Of a DNA stretch of 64,000 nucleotides, positions 1 through 9,806 are shown in pieces; positions within the stretch are counted from its first letter, which is position 1, and every line of letters starts with the position of its first letter. Source of the DNA: Oenanthe sinensis (Eukaryota > Streptophyta > Magnoliopsida > Apiales > Apiaceae); contig CM053803.1 of the NCBI GenBank assembly GCA_028671895.1, positions 44,886,786-44,950,785 of the forward strand, written 5' to 3'. The position numbers and the translations under genes were made by a program. The notes beneath the pieces were generated by a model. The model was not told where the DNA came from. It did no database searches and worked only from the letters and a program-made list of their open reading frames with translations.

Positions 1-840
1 TGCAGCCTATCAATGACGCCGTCAAGTGCAGAACGTTCCTTCAAACCCTGGGGGGCATGACAAAACATTGGTATAGCCAGTTGTCCCCTAATTCTATCAG
101 GCCCTTCAAAGAATTAAGTAAGGCTTTCATAAGTCAATTCGTCAGCGGAAGGGTCCATCAAAAAAAATTATGCCTCACTCTTGAACCTAGAACAAGAAAA
201 GAATGAACCCCTGAGGGACTACTTGATTCAGTTCACCAAGGAAGCCTTAAAGTTCCCTAACTTGGATGAAAAAATGGCCATGATAGCCTTGTAATAGGGA
301 ATGACTGACCCTTATTTTAAAAGGTCATTAGCCAAGCACCATACCAATATAGGGCTGAGAAATATATCAAAGTAGAGGAAAGTATGAGGAAAACCACCAT
401 ACCACTAGCTACAAATGGAAATAATAATAAGAAGAGAAAATGAGATCAAGAGTACGATACTCGGGATAAGTATTCTAAGACGGATAAGGATTCTAAATCC
501 CCTCCTAAGATGAATAACTTAGGGCCAAGGTTTACTGAGTATGCATGGTTGAATGCTCCAAGGAGTCAAATCCTGATGGATATCGAGAAAGGCCGAGAGC
601 TACGGTGGCCTAAACCTTTAAGGTATGATCATAGAAAAAGGAATAAGAACCCATATTATAGGTTCCACAAGGATAGTGGCGATGACACATATGATTACAG
701 GTAATTAAAGGATGAAATCGAATTCCTTATCAGGAGAGGAAAACTCTCCAAATTCACTAAAGATAGGCACGACGATAACGAAAGAAAAAATAATAGTCGT
801 GACAAAAACCCTCAACCTAGGGGGACGGTCATTAACATGA
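1..840 (+). pseudogene. Tat-1 gag remnant
   Basis: Encodes the retrotransposon gag domain: the stretch around bases 30-160 includes a TLGGMTKHWYSQLSPNSI-like motif that matches Tat-2 gag at 20100-20155. Several in-frame stops and shifts break it (for example the TAG near 294). The zinc-knuckle position at about 655-704 reads YYRFHKDSGDDTYDYR. Tat-2 has CRFHRDTGHDMDDCR there, so both cysteines and the central histidine are lost in Tat-1. Packaging function is therefore gone. The 5' half of gag lies outside the window. Confidence 0.8.
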
Positions 841-949
841 TCTTCGGGTGTCCTATGGCTGTAGAAACGTCATGAAACTCAAGGAAGACGTATGCTAGAG
901 AAGTTATACAAATTATAGGAGAGGCACCCAAACGTGCGAGAACATAAAT

Positions 950-1705
950 AGTCATCTATTTTGATGACTCAGACTTACAAGGGATAAAATTTACCCATGA
1001 AGACCCTCTAGTCAGAGCACATTTGATAGGCAATTCAGAGGTAAAAAGAGTCATAGTAGGCAATGGGTCATCGATTGATATCTTATTCTATGATGCCTTT
1101 GTAAAGATGGGATACAATGATTCACAGTTGACTCCGCCCAATATATGAATTTAGCGGAGTTGAATCGAAAGTAGAAGGAACCATTCAACTGCTTATGATG
1201 CTAGGAAGAGAAACTCAAGTGGTTACTCAGATGTTAACCTTCTTAGTAATCAAAACAACATCTACTTATAACGCTATTCTTGGAAGGACATGATTACATG
1301 TCTTTAAATCTATAGCTTTGAACTATCACTAAAGATCAAGTTCCCCACTAGCAACGGTGTCAGAGAAGAAAGGGGAGACCAATGGTTAGAAGCTGTTATG
1401 TGGCCGCCTTACCGCCCGATGGAGTTGGGGGCCAAGTTCTCCCCATAGAAGATGTGGATGCGAGGGAAGACGCGGAAAGACGGGGGAAACCAGCCGAAAA
1501 ATTGGTTCATATCCCCCTAGTCCCAGGAGAACCCGAAACGTTCAGTTACATCAGGGCATCACTAGAAGAGCCAATGAAAGACAAGTTAACAAGGTTCTTG
1601 CAAGAGAACGGGGACTTTTTCGCATGGATAGCCACCGACATGCCAGGGATTGATCCCCTAACTTATCACCTACAACTCAATGTGGATCCAGAAAAAAGCC
1701 AGTGA
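950..1705 (+). pseudogene. Tat-1 aspartic protease and linker remnant
   Basis: The protease is recognisable at about 1040-1340 by similarity to Tat-2. The active-site motif, VDNGAS in Tat-2, reads VGNGSS here (near 1055-1075), so the catalytic aspartate is replaced by glycine, and there are stops near 1146 and 1291. The linker between protease and RT is open at 1382-1705 (107 codons) and contains the conserved VPGEPE block. The pair is non-functional. Confidence 0.72.
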
Positions 1706-1770
1706 AATAAAAGAAGAGAATTTTTGCCCTGGAAAGGCATGAAGCCATAAAATAAAAAGTAGAGAAGCTA

Positions 1771-2440
1771 TTGGATTCTGGCTTCATTGAAGAAATTCAA
1801 TTTTCCGAATGGATCGCTAAACCTGTGATGGTCAAGAATTCTGACAGAAAGTGGAGGATGTTTGTAGACTTCATTGATTTGAACGATGCGTGTTCAAATG
1901 ATTGCTTCCCTCTCCCAAGAATTGATGAACTTATCGATGCCACAACAGGACATGAGATGTTGAGCTTTATGGATGGTTTCAATGCATACAATCAAATCAA
2001 AATGCGCAACGATGACACTACTAAGGTATCATCCATCACTGACTTTGGGGTATTTGTTATCTTGTTATGGCCTTTGGTTTGAAAAATGCAGGAGCCACCT
2101 ATCAAAGGTTGGTTAACAAAATATTCAAGCACCTCATTGGAAAAATCATGGAAGTTTATGTTGATGACATGCTAGTCAAAATCTTGGATAAGGCAGATCA
2201 TATTAAACACCTAAGGGAAACATTCGAAGTGCTGAGGTACCACAAGATGATGTTGAACCATGACAAATGCGCATTTGGTGTAGAGTTTGTAAAGTTCTTG
2301 GTAATGATTGTATCTAAGAGGGGCATTGATGTAAACCCTGACAAAATCAAGGACATACTCGACATGGAACCTCCAAAGTCGATCAAGGATATTCAAAAGC
2401 TAACAGGAAGAATAACAACCCTATGAAGGTTTGTCTCCAA
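1771..2440 (+). pseudogene. Tat-1 reverse transcriptase remnant
   Basis: RT motifs appear in order: WRMFVDFIDLNDA (1851-1889), the FMDG and YNQI blocks near 1966-2000, then after a frame break near 2067 the GLKNAGATYQRLVNKIF block (2073-2123) and YVDD at 2157-2168. The YVDD catalytic pair is intact but the reading frame is split and ends at a TGA near 2424. Copying DNA from RNA would have been its role in the element's particle. Confidence 0.85.
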
Positions 2441-2977
2441 GTTAGGAGATAAATTTCTACCATTCATCAAAACTCTAAAGAAAGTAAAGGATTTCATATG
2501 GCCGAAGAAAGCCAAGCAGCCTTTGAGGATCTAAAAAAGTAAATGGCCGGAGCACCTTTGCTGGTCAAGCCTAGTCCTGAGGACATTTTATACTTGTATT
2601 TGGCTATATCGGACAAGGCCCTAAGCGTTGTCCTTGTGAAGAAAGAAGACAAGATCCAAAAGCCTATCTATTATGTGAGCAATGTATTGCATGTAGGTGA
2701 GTTAAACTACTCCACCATTAAAAAAATTGTCTTAGCCTTGGTAATGGCCTCAAGGAAGCTGCGCCCTAACTTACAAGCACACAAAATTGAAGTACTGCCT
2801 AATGAGCCTCTAAGGAACATTATACATAGTCCCAATGCGAGTAGGAGATTTATCAAATGGGCCATCGAACTCGGAAAATTTGACGTCAAATACAACCTTC
2901 GAACGACCATAAAAGCACAGGCTCTTGCTGACTTCGTGGTCGAATGTACCATTGATGACCAAGAAGTAGAGGGGTAA
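2440..2977 (+). pseudogene. Tat-1 Ty3-type RNase H (degenerate active site)
   Basis: The open frame 2543-2977 covers the connection/RNase H domain that follows RT in Ty3/gypsy elements. The usual LxxDAS catalytic strand reads LYLYLAISDKA, without the first catalytic aspartate. Tat-2 has the same change, and Tat-lineage elements are known to carry a degenerate first RNase H and to rely on an additional archaeal-type RNase H downstream. A TAA at about 2540 separates it from RT. Confidence 0.75.
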
Positions 2978-3016
2978 GATAAGGTAGAGATACCTCAAGA
3001 GAAAGAAAAAGAACAA

Positions 3017-3420
3017 GTTTTTAAGGAATATTGGGTGCTCAATTTTGATGAGGCATCAAAAATAAAGTCTAGTGGAGCAGGTCTAGTTTTACAAAGGCCC
3101 GAAGGGTTCCTAATTGGGTATGCTATCAAATTAGACTATCTGACAACTAACAACGAGGCTGAATATGAAGATCTGATAGCTGGACTTGGTTTGTCTAAAG
3201 CACTGAGTGTCAAATACTTCAAAGTTTATGGAGATTCGAAGTTGGTCATATATCAGGTAAGGGGATAATTTGAGGCAAGTGAAGAAGTCATGGCCAAATA
3301 CCTACGACTAGTAAAAGCTATAATGACTAAGTTTGAGGAATGCTAGATGAAATACGTTCCTAGAGAAGAAAATGTAAAGGATGACACCTTGTCAAAATTT
3401 GCTACGTCAGAAGTGGATGA
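3017..3420 (+). pseudogene. Tat-1 archaeal-type RNase H (second RNase H)
   Basis: The open frame from about 3017 to 3268 begins with YWVLNFDEAS and continues through NNEAEYEDLIAGL and VYGDSKLVI. These carry the D, E and D positions of an RNase H fold that is distinct from the preceding domain. Its position between RNase H and integrase is diagnostic of the Tat lineage. The frame is cut by a TAA at 3266-3268 and a TAG near 3345. The equivalent in Tat-2 is at 23115-23421. Confidence 0.8.
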
Positions 3421-3429
3421 ACATTAGGG

Positions 3430-4735
3430 GAATGTTTACTTCCAGGTTCTAAAGGCCCCTAACATTGATGCTAAGTTAGGGACTCCAATAAGTATGGGAA
3501 GCTATTGGATGGATCCCATAAACGCTCATCTCGAATCTATTTGGATCCCAAGTAATACCATAAAAGCTAGGAAGCTCTCTGTAAGGGCACTAAGGTATTC
3601 TCTTATTAATGGAATTCTTTACAAAAATCTTTTGTTATTCCATACTTGAAATGCCTTAGGCCTAATGAGACCCAATAAACGGTGAAAGAAGTACATGAAG
3701 AAATTTCTGCGCAACACTTGGGGGCAGAGCTTTGGCCCATAAAGTTACCCGTCTTGGTTTTTATTGACCTGATATGTTGAAAGACGCCAAAGAATATGTC
3801 AAAAGATGTGATAGATGCCAAAGGCATTCCTCTATAGTAAGGAAACCTCCCGAGAAGATGACATCCATTAATTCTCTCATCCCCTTTGTAATGTGGGGAA
3901 TGAATATCCTAGGGCCTTTCCCAATGGCTACTAGAAAAAGGAAGTTCTTGATTGTTGTGATTGATTATTTCACCAAGTGGATTGAGGCTAAACCTTTGGC
4001 CAAGATAACCACCAAGAAAGTAGCTCAATTTTTCTAGGAAAATGTCATATATAGGCATGGAATTTCCCGAGTCGTGGTCACAGATAATGGTACACAGTTC
4101 AACAATGAGGAATTCAAGAATTATTGCGATGATAATAATATTAATTTACGTTTTACTTCTGTTGCTCATCCCCAAGCTAATGGGAAAGCGGAAGTAGCCA
4201 ATCAGATCATCCTTGATGGACTTAAGAAAATGGTTGAACGATCAAGAAGCACCTGGGTGGATAAAGTTCTATCCATACTATGGGCATATAGAACAACCAG
4301 CAAAGTAACTACTGATGCGACCCCTTTCCTCCTAGCCTATGGGGCTGAAGCAGTTATTCCTGTTGAAATTACAAATGTCTCTCCAAGGGTCAAAGCCTTT
4401 CAACCTGAGGAAAATGAAGAGGGAATGAAGCTTGCCCTTGACTTAATTGATGTAGTCCGATATAAGGCTCATGCAAAGATTGTAGAGTATCAGAAAAAGT
4501 TGTCTTTCTATTACAACCTAAGGGTTAAGAAAAGGTTCTTTAAACAAGGTGACTTGATACTTAGAAAAGTTGAAGCCTTTGGATTAGGACCAAAAGGCAA
4601 GATGACCCCTAATTGGGAAGGCCCTTATAAAGTCAAACAAATCATAGGAGGATGATCATACATCTTGGAAATCCTTGAAAATATTGAAGTACCAAGGACT
4701 TGGAATACTTCAAATTTGAAGGCTTATTATACTTA
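3430..4735 (+). pseudogene. Tat-1 integrase remnant
   Basis: The zinc-binding region is degraded around 3680-3830; CDRCQRH survives near 3806-3826. The core frame 3774-4037 contains WGMNILGPF, where Tat-2 and most integrases have D in WGMDILGPF, so the first catalytic aspartate is asparagine. A TAG at 4035 follows, and then frame 4074-4655 contains VTDNGTQFNN and GKAEVANQII (second Asp and Glu) and the C-terminal GPY module (NWEGPYKVK). A TGA at 4653 ends it before the usual C-terminus near 4735. Confidence 0.85.
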
Positions 4736-5149
4736 AAGGAATCAATTACGAATTCTTATGTCTTATATTTAATAAGAACTAAGTAGAAATAAGGTTCGAC
4801 GAAACCACTAGGATGTAAGAGCCTTTCGCTCGAAGTAAGATTTAATATGTATGGGTTGAACTCACTTTTAGCCTTGAAGGCATTATCAATATGAAGTAAT
4901 TTTCTGCCTTATAACATTTTTCAAACAAGTTATACTAACATTGGTTGATACTTTGATTGATATTTAAATTGGTTTATTCTGTTTTCTCGAAAAGTATGTT
5001 TTTATAAAATATGCTTAGACAAGAAAAAAACAAAGTCAACATGCGCTTTTCACTAATGAAAGCCAAGTTTTGGATTACATAACTTCAAAACAGAAAAGGA
5101 AAGTACAAGGAACACAAAAATATAATGAAACGGGAGATAAACAGAATTA
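4736..5149 (+). other. Tat-1 post-integrase spacer
   Basis: There is no gene. The sequence is related to the Tat-2 spacer at 24830-25380, including an AGTAGAAATAAGGTTCGA stretch shared by both (4791-4800 and 24867-24883), and lies between integrase and the 3' end of the antisense gene. It probably holds the transcript end of either strand. Confidence 0.5.
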
Positions 5150-6986
5150 GGGGAAATCATTAATCTTTTCCTCATCATTCTTCTCCTCATCTTCTCCTTC
5201 TTTTTGGGCATCGTCTTTCTCAGCCGTAGGAGTGGATTTAAAGCTGTGATCATATTCATCTCCCATAGCACCAAGTCCCGACGAGCCACCCGAGCCCTCC
5301 TCGCGAATGGGCGAGGTCAAAGTCAGTTGCATCCTCATATGGCACAGAAAATATGCAAGGTCGAACATGACAAGGTTCTTAGCCAAAACGACCTCAAGAC
5401 ACTTACCCTAAGCTTGGGCACATGAATGCCATGAATTCCTCTTAGTCCATATACGTAGCTATTAGGGCCTGTTTTCTCGCCCTCAGTTAATGAAGCTCGG
5501 CACGAGTATCCACCAACTCCTGCTCTTTTTCTAGTAGCTTCTTCTCAAGGACCCCAACTTTCTCCTCGTCCTTGACCTTAGCCTTCTTATGGGCCTCTCA
5601 AAAAACCTCCAGTTTTAGACTGATAGGCCATGGTCTATAAGTAGGTGTTAACCTACAAAACAAAGTTAAGCATTCATGAAAAGTCCAAAAGTACTAAAAT
5701 TTGAATAAGTACAAAAATGAAATAATAGGAGAACATACCATGGCTATTCCTTGGGTCCCCAAGGTTTTAGCCTCCATGACGTCCATCTTGCCAATGATTC
5801 TGGACCTATCGACCGTGGGGATAGAGTTTTGAGACCAGTAGATGGAGTTCAAGGTACTCCCAATGACGGTGTCTTGCTTGTGGATCCCCCAGCTGGGTTT
5901 CCAAGCCGCCATCTTAGGATTCTCGTCCTCCCCACATGCCCGTTTGCCCTTGTTTTGGGCCCCTTCACAAGGATGTAAAAAGCCTGGGAAATTGGGCTCA
6001 TTAATGGACCCTTCAGCCGCCAGACGGGCTTTCCTCATCTTATGAGTTTCTTCATCACCCACACCTACACCTAGATGGAAATTTATACTCTCAGCCGTTG
6101 TAAAATAAACAAGAAAAAGAATGTTGGACTCAGAAAAATTCAAAGAACTAAATGAAAATGACAAAGTCAGAGCATCTGAACAGGCCCATGACCCTCAAGG
6201 AAAACTCTTCCAACAACTTCTTATAATTGGTTTGCCCTTTATCTATGCCCATATCCATAATAATCAGTTTTTCTTCTAGGGTCAATTGGATCAGCCTAGG
6301 GTTTCCATCATTGACCTTACAAAAGGAGGTTCTAAACAAGGTGCCCTAATCACCCCCTCCCACTCGCAATATAAAAAGTCATACCTCCATTCAGAGGTTG
6401 GTGTCAGGCAGTGAATGGTTGCTAAAAATATGATCCACCTTCTACCTATGATTAATGTAAATCCAGCCCAATATAAAAGTTGGGTTGTTTTTAAATTGAA
6501 AAATATTTTGAAAGACTGCTACAGATAAATGATAATTTTTCCTAAGGAAAAGAACAATAAAACAATGAATAGCCTTCTGAGAATTTGGGTTAAGTTGACA
6601 TGGGCTAACCCCAACCTTGGCTAACAACCTAATTACAAAATCATGGAAGGGAATACTAAAACCAACTAATAGAGCATCCCTAAAAACGCAAAGCCTATTG
6701 GGCCTCCAATGACAAGCCCTATCCCCTAGTTCGGCCAAAATAAACTTAAAACCTGTGGGCAATTTATGCAACTTTGTAAGTTTATCGCAAGGAACCTGGT
6801 TAACATAAGTACTCTTATGTTTAAACACATCTTGCTCAACTAAACTAGGAAATTGGTCACCCATTTCCTGAAGCAACTCCCCAATAGTAGAAAAAAGGGA
6901 CAGATGGTAACAAAATTACTTATTTCTGCCACCTTGGCAAAGAGTTACTGTTGAGGTGCATCCTCAATATTCTGGGAATTCTCCAT
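5150..6986 (-). pseudogene. Tat-1 antisense gene (decayed), Tat-lineage antisense ORF
   Basis: Read on the - strand, blocks at 6442-6876, 6148-6339, 5694-6060 and 5150-5386 are collinear with the better preserved antisense gene of Tat-2 (27249-25381). Shared blocks include GDRACHWRPNRLCVFRDAL, the ILGWIYINHR block and an acidic C-terminus. The probable start is the ATG at 6986; stops at about 6955 and elsewhere break it. At the intron positions seen in Tat-2 the acceptor AGs are mutated. Antisense ORFs in the 3' region are known from Tat elements such as Grande and Retand. The product has no established function; it resembles plant proteins annotated as putative gypsy-type transposon proteins. 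Confidence 0.7.
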
Positions 6987-7142
6987 TGATATTCAATAAA
7001 ATAAGGCTTGAAGAACAAAGGAGATTGATATTAATTGGAAAACTCGACGGGAATCACCTTAGACAAAAAAATTTGAAAAAAAAATGCAGAGAGAATTTAG
7101 ATAAGGAAAGAGTGAGTGTTAGAACTGAAGTCTCCATCCTCT

Positions 7143-7150
7143 ATTTTATA
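7143..7150 (-). promoter_or_regulatory. TATA box of the Tat-1 antisense gene
   Basis: On the - strand the sequence reads CTATAAAATAGAGG, a textbook plant TATA box, about 157-164 bases upstream of the antisense ATG at 6986. The corresponding TATA of Tat-2 (27405-27411) sits at nearly the same distance, which supports a real promoter rather than chance. Confidence 0.55.
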
Positions 7151-7269
7151 GGCAAAAGAATTCTAACCGTTGTAGCCTACGTCAACCTATCGTCAATAGG
7201 CCCAACGACGATACATCTTAGGAGATTAGGCCCAACAAATGTTATGGGTTGAGGCACAATATACGATTA

Positions 7270-7862
7270 GACGAAAATGACCAAGAATATGTCATGATTA
7301 GGTTGCCAAACACACTCTTCAAATGACCAAGAATAGGTCACGACCATGGTGCCAAACACACACTTCAAATGATTAGGGTACCAAACGCACCCTTCAAACG
7401 ACTAGGAATAGGTCACGACCATGGTGCCAAACACACCCTTCAAACGACCAAGAATAGGTGATAACCAGGTTACCAAACACACCCTTCAAACGACCAGGAA
7501 TTGATCACAACCAGGGTGCAAAAATCACCTCTCAAACGACCAGGATCCTAGTCGTACAAACGATTAGGATCACATCTCGAACAGGGTACAAAAGTCACCC
7601 TTTTTTCCGACTAGGATCCTATTCGTATATAACTAGGATTTCTGGCCAATCAGGAGTCCCAAGGGAACTTCCAGCCTAGCAGGATCTTGGTCGAACAATC
7701 GACCAAGAATCCTTCCTGATTAGGAGGTACAATTGAACCCCCAACCGACCAGAATCCTGGTCGAACAAATGACCAAGAATCTTCTTTGACCAGGATTCGT
7801 TTTTGAACCTTCAAACAACTAGGATCCTGGCCGACCTACGACCAGGATTTCTGGTCGAAAAT
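7270..7862 (+). repeat. Tat-1 3' tandem-like repeat zone with GACCAGGATCCTGGTC units
   Basis: Short degenerate units built on ACGACCAGGAAT and its reverse complement recur throughout, in both orientations. They include near-palindromes of the type GACCAGGATCCTGGTC and a second variant CACCCTTCAAACGACCA. The same repeat type occupies 27590-28165 in Tat-2. Variable tandem repeats in the 3' untranslated region are known in Tat/Ogre elements and can seed satellites. Confidence 0.75.
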
Positions 7863-7864
7863 AA

Positions 7865-8165
7865 CACCAAAAAATTATTAAAAAATAATAAAAAATAGCG
7901 TAAATTTTAGAAAAAATACAAGGAGGTACAAATAAATTATGGGAAATTCTCTATAAAAAGAGAAAAATTCCTAGAAAATAAAAAAAATACTCGGAAGTAC
8001 AAATAAATTATAGGAAATTCTCTATAAATAAAGAAACATTCATAAAAAATTACAAAAAAAAATACCCGAAGGTACAAATAAATTATGGGAAATTCTCTAT
8101 GAATAGAGAAAAAGTCCTAGAATATTAGGAGAAATACTTGAGGGTACAAAACAAATCAAGGAAAA
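7865..8165 (+). repeat. Tat-1 tandem repeats of about 85 bases
   Basis: Roughly three to four copies of a unit containing GGTACAAATAAATTATGGG, AAATTCTCTATAAATAGAG and AAATTCCTAGAAA follow one another. Each unit includes a small CTCTAT...ATAGAG inverted repeat. A related array is at 28195-28400 in Tat-2. Confidence 0.75.
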
Positions 8166-8283
8166 TTTTATAAGATAAAATTCCTAAAGGACAAGATGGA
8201 ATTTAGAAGCTATAAATGCAAACTTCAACGATATATTCTAGAAGCTACAAAGGCAAACTTCAATGACAAGATCTATGGACTTT

Positions 8284-8327
8284 AACTTCTACAAAGTCTT
8301 CACATTTTGTAGAAGTTGGGGGACAAA
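8284..8327 (+). promoter_or_regulatory. Hairpin and polypurine tract of Tat-1
   Basis: A perfect 12-bp inverted repeat, AACTTCTACAAA (8284-8295) and TTTGTAGAAGTT (8306-8317), with a 10-base loop, leads directly into the purine run GGGGGACAAA before the LTR. The purine run is the expected plus-strand primer. A decayed version of the hairpin stands at the same place in Tat-2 (28477-28512). Confidence 0.6.
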
Positions 8328-8928
8328 TGATAGAGATACAATACAACCCTAAAAGACACCATGAATGTTGCATTAACTGAGCTCATTAAATAAAGAATTA
8401 TTAGTAGTGATTGTCCATGATGTGGATCCCATTGAATTGGGCCTCCATACCCCAGGCTAGAAGAATCCCATATTTGTTAAATATGGCCTGAACCATGTTA
8501 CCTAAATCATCCAGCTAGAAGTTTGGCCCAATAATTAAGGCCCATGGAACCTTAATTCGTAAATAATAAACAACGCTATTAATCAGCCTAATTGAGATCT
8601 TCTAGCAAAATACAACTACCGAGAGGAAGCTTTCAAGACGTCTATTACTACAAGGAAACAGTGTTCTACATGGAAACATCCATCAACGAGTGGCTTGCCC
8701 ACCAAACTTTCTAAACTTAATCTAATTCTTAGACTCTTCACGTCTTTATAAAGAACCTAACCCCTCATTCTTAATTAGAACCACATCTTGACTTGATTTT
8801 CAATACGCTTGAGATACGTAGGCATCTTGCTTGAACAGAGATAGTTCTGACAGTAAGATCAGTCATTAAAGCTCGTCAAGCTCTGACACACCCATCAATT
8901 ATTACACCCTAATTTTTATTCCACAACA
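8328..8928 (+). repeat. 3' LTR of Tat-1
   Basis: Starts TGATAGAGATACAATAC directly after the polypurine tract and ends ...TTTTTATTCCACAACA. It shares blocks with the Tat-2 LTRs: GGTGGCTTGCCCACCA-like palindrome (8690s), AATTCTTAGACTCT, a TATA box at 8745-8753 and AACCCCTCATTCTTA. Length is 601 bases. Its 5' partner is outside the window, so age cannot be estimated. Confidence 0.85.
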
Positions 8929-9019
8929 GAACCAATAAGATGAAAATTTAATAAAAAAACTTGGGAATTTATTTATTATATAAATTTTCTTGTTTTGGTT
9001 ATTGCTCTAACTAATATAA

Positions 9020-9184
9020 TACTCCCCCCGTCCCATAATGTTTATCTCATTTTGATTTTTCAAAATCCAATTCATCTAACTTTGATTAATAATTTAAAAA
9101 TATTTATTTATAATTTTACGAATTTACAATTTGGTTGACAAAATAAAATGATCAAAATTTAGTTAATGTATTTTTTTAAAATTA
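9020..9184. mobile_element. Truncated Stowaway-like MITE end
   Basis: TACTCCCCCCGTCCCATAATG at 9020-9040 matches the Stowaway terminal consensus (CTCCCTCCGTCCCA). No matching inverted end is found before the next MITE begins at 9185, so this copy is truncated. Confidence 0.5.
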
Positions 9185-9444
9185 TACTCCTTCCATCTCA
9201 CAATATGTGTCTTTCTTGGTTTTTGTATGGTCAAATTGACCCAAGTTTGACCGTAAATTAAAAATTATTTTTTTACAATTTCAAAAACTAAAAAATACAT
9301 TTTAAAGTTTATTAGATATATTTTCTAATGATGTAATTTTTAATTTTTTCTTAGTTATATATTATGTATAATATTCGGTCAAAAATTAGTCAATTTGACT
9401 AATAAAAATAGAAACAAATAAATTATTTTGAGATGAAGGCAGTA
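9185..9444. mobile_element. Stowaway-like MITE (Tc1/mariner type)
   Basis: Begins TACTCCTTCCATCTCACAAT and ends TTTTGAGATGAAGGCAGTA, which are imperfect inverted repeats flanked by TA. Length is 260 bases and there is no coding capacity. It resembles the MITE at 13731-13991, including the internal TCAAATTGACC / GGTCAATTTGA pair. Confidence 0.75.
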
Positions 9445-9479
9445 TAAATTTGATGTCAAACATTTATTAGTTTACAACG

Positions 9480-9806
9480 AAAATAAATTATTAAACATTT
9501 TAAAAATAATCACAACTTTATTAGTTTACAGCGGAACAAATCTTCCTAATCTGTCCCGGTAAGTACTTCAATAGAGCCCATACACACCATTGTCGCGGCA
9601 AACTTATCCTCTCAAGTTGATCCTTGTCTTGCATTGTTCCATACTTTCTTCGATGTCAAAGTACTCGTGAATAGCGTTTGATCAGAATTCAATAAACCTC
9701 TTTTATTTGTTAATCCCAAGTAATATTGATTGTCCAAGCGTCTAGAGGTCAAAACATCAAGATTCACAGTGGGATCTTGGGCACTTGTTTTGGGGACACT
9801 TGTTTT
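9480..9806 (-). pseudogene. Class III peroxidase pseudogene fragment (3' part)
   Basis: Closely follows the 3' end of peroxidase copy A (12240-12565), including the stop codon (9521-9523) and the equivalents of the C-terminal [17 protein letters not shown] and DPIVSLD regions. It has indels and missense changes. Similarity stops abruptly at about 9803-9806. A few bases of the next portion of the gene (TTCAGAAATGCAACATAT) reappear at 11607-11625, after a foreign 1.8-kb segment. A relic of an older tandem peroxidase copy in the same orientation as copy A. Confidence 0.8.

Larger units (their letters stand above)
1..8928 (+). mobile_element. Tat-1: decayed Ty3/gypsy (Tat lineage) LTR retrotransposon, 5' end outside window
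   Basis: Gag, protease, RT, RNase H, archaeal-type RNase H and integrase remnants follow each other on + from base 1 to about 4735, then an antisense gene (5150-6986), a repeat-rich 3' untranslated zone (7270-8165), a polypurine tract and a 3' LTR. The order and the second RNase H domain between RNase H and integrase identify the Tat lineage. Every domain carries stops or frame breaks. Tat-2 (18702-29025) has the same layout and clearly related sequence throughout, so the two belong to one family or sister families. The 5' LTR must lie upstream of the window. Confidence 0.9.

Noticed and set aside
1797..2396. Minus-strand frames opposite RT of Tat-1 (also 21889-22488 in Tat-2)
   Set aside because: Shadows of the conserved RT coding sequence; no independent support, unlike the antisense gene further downstream.
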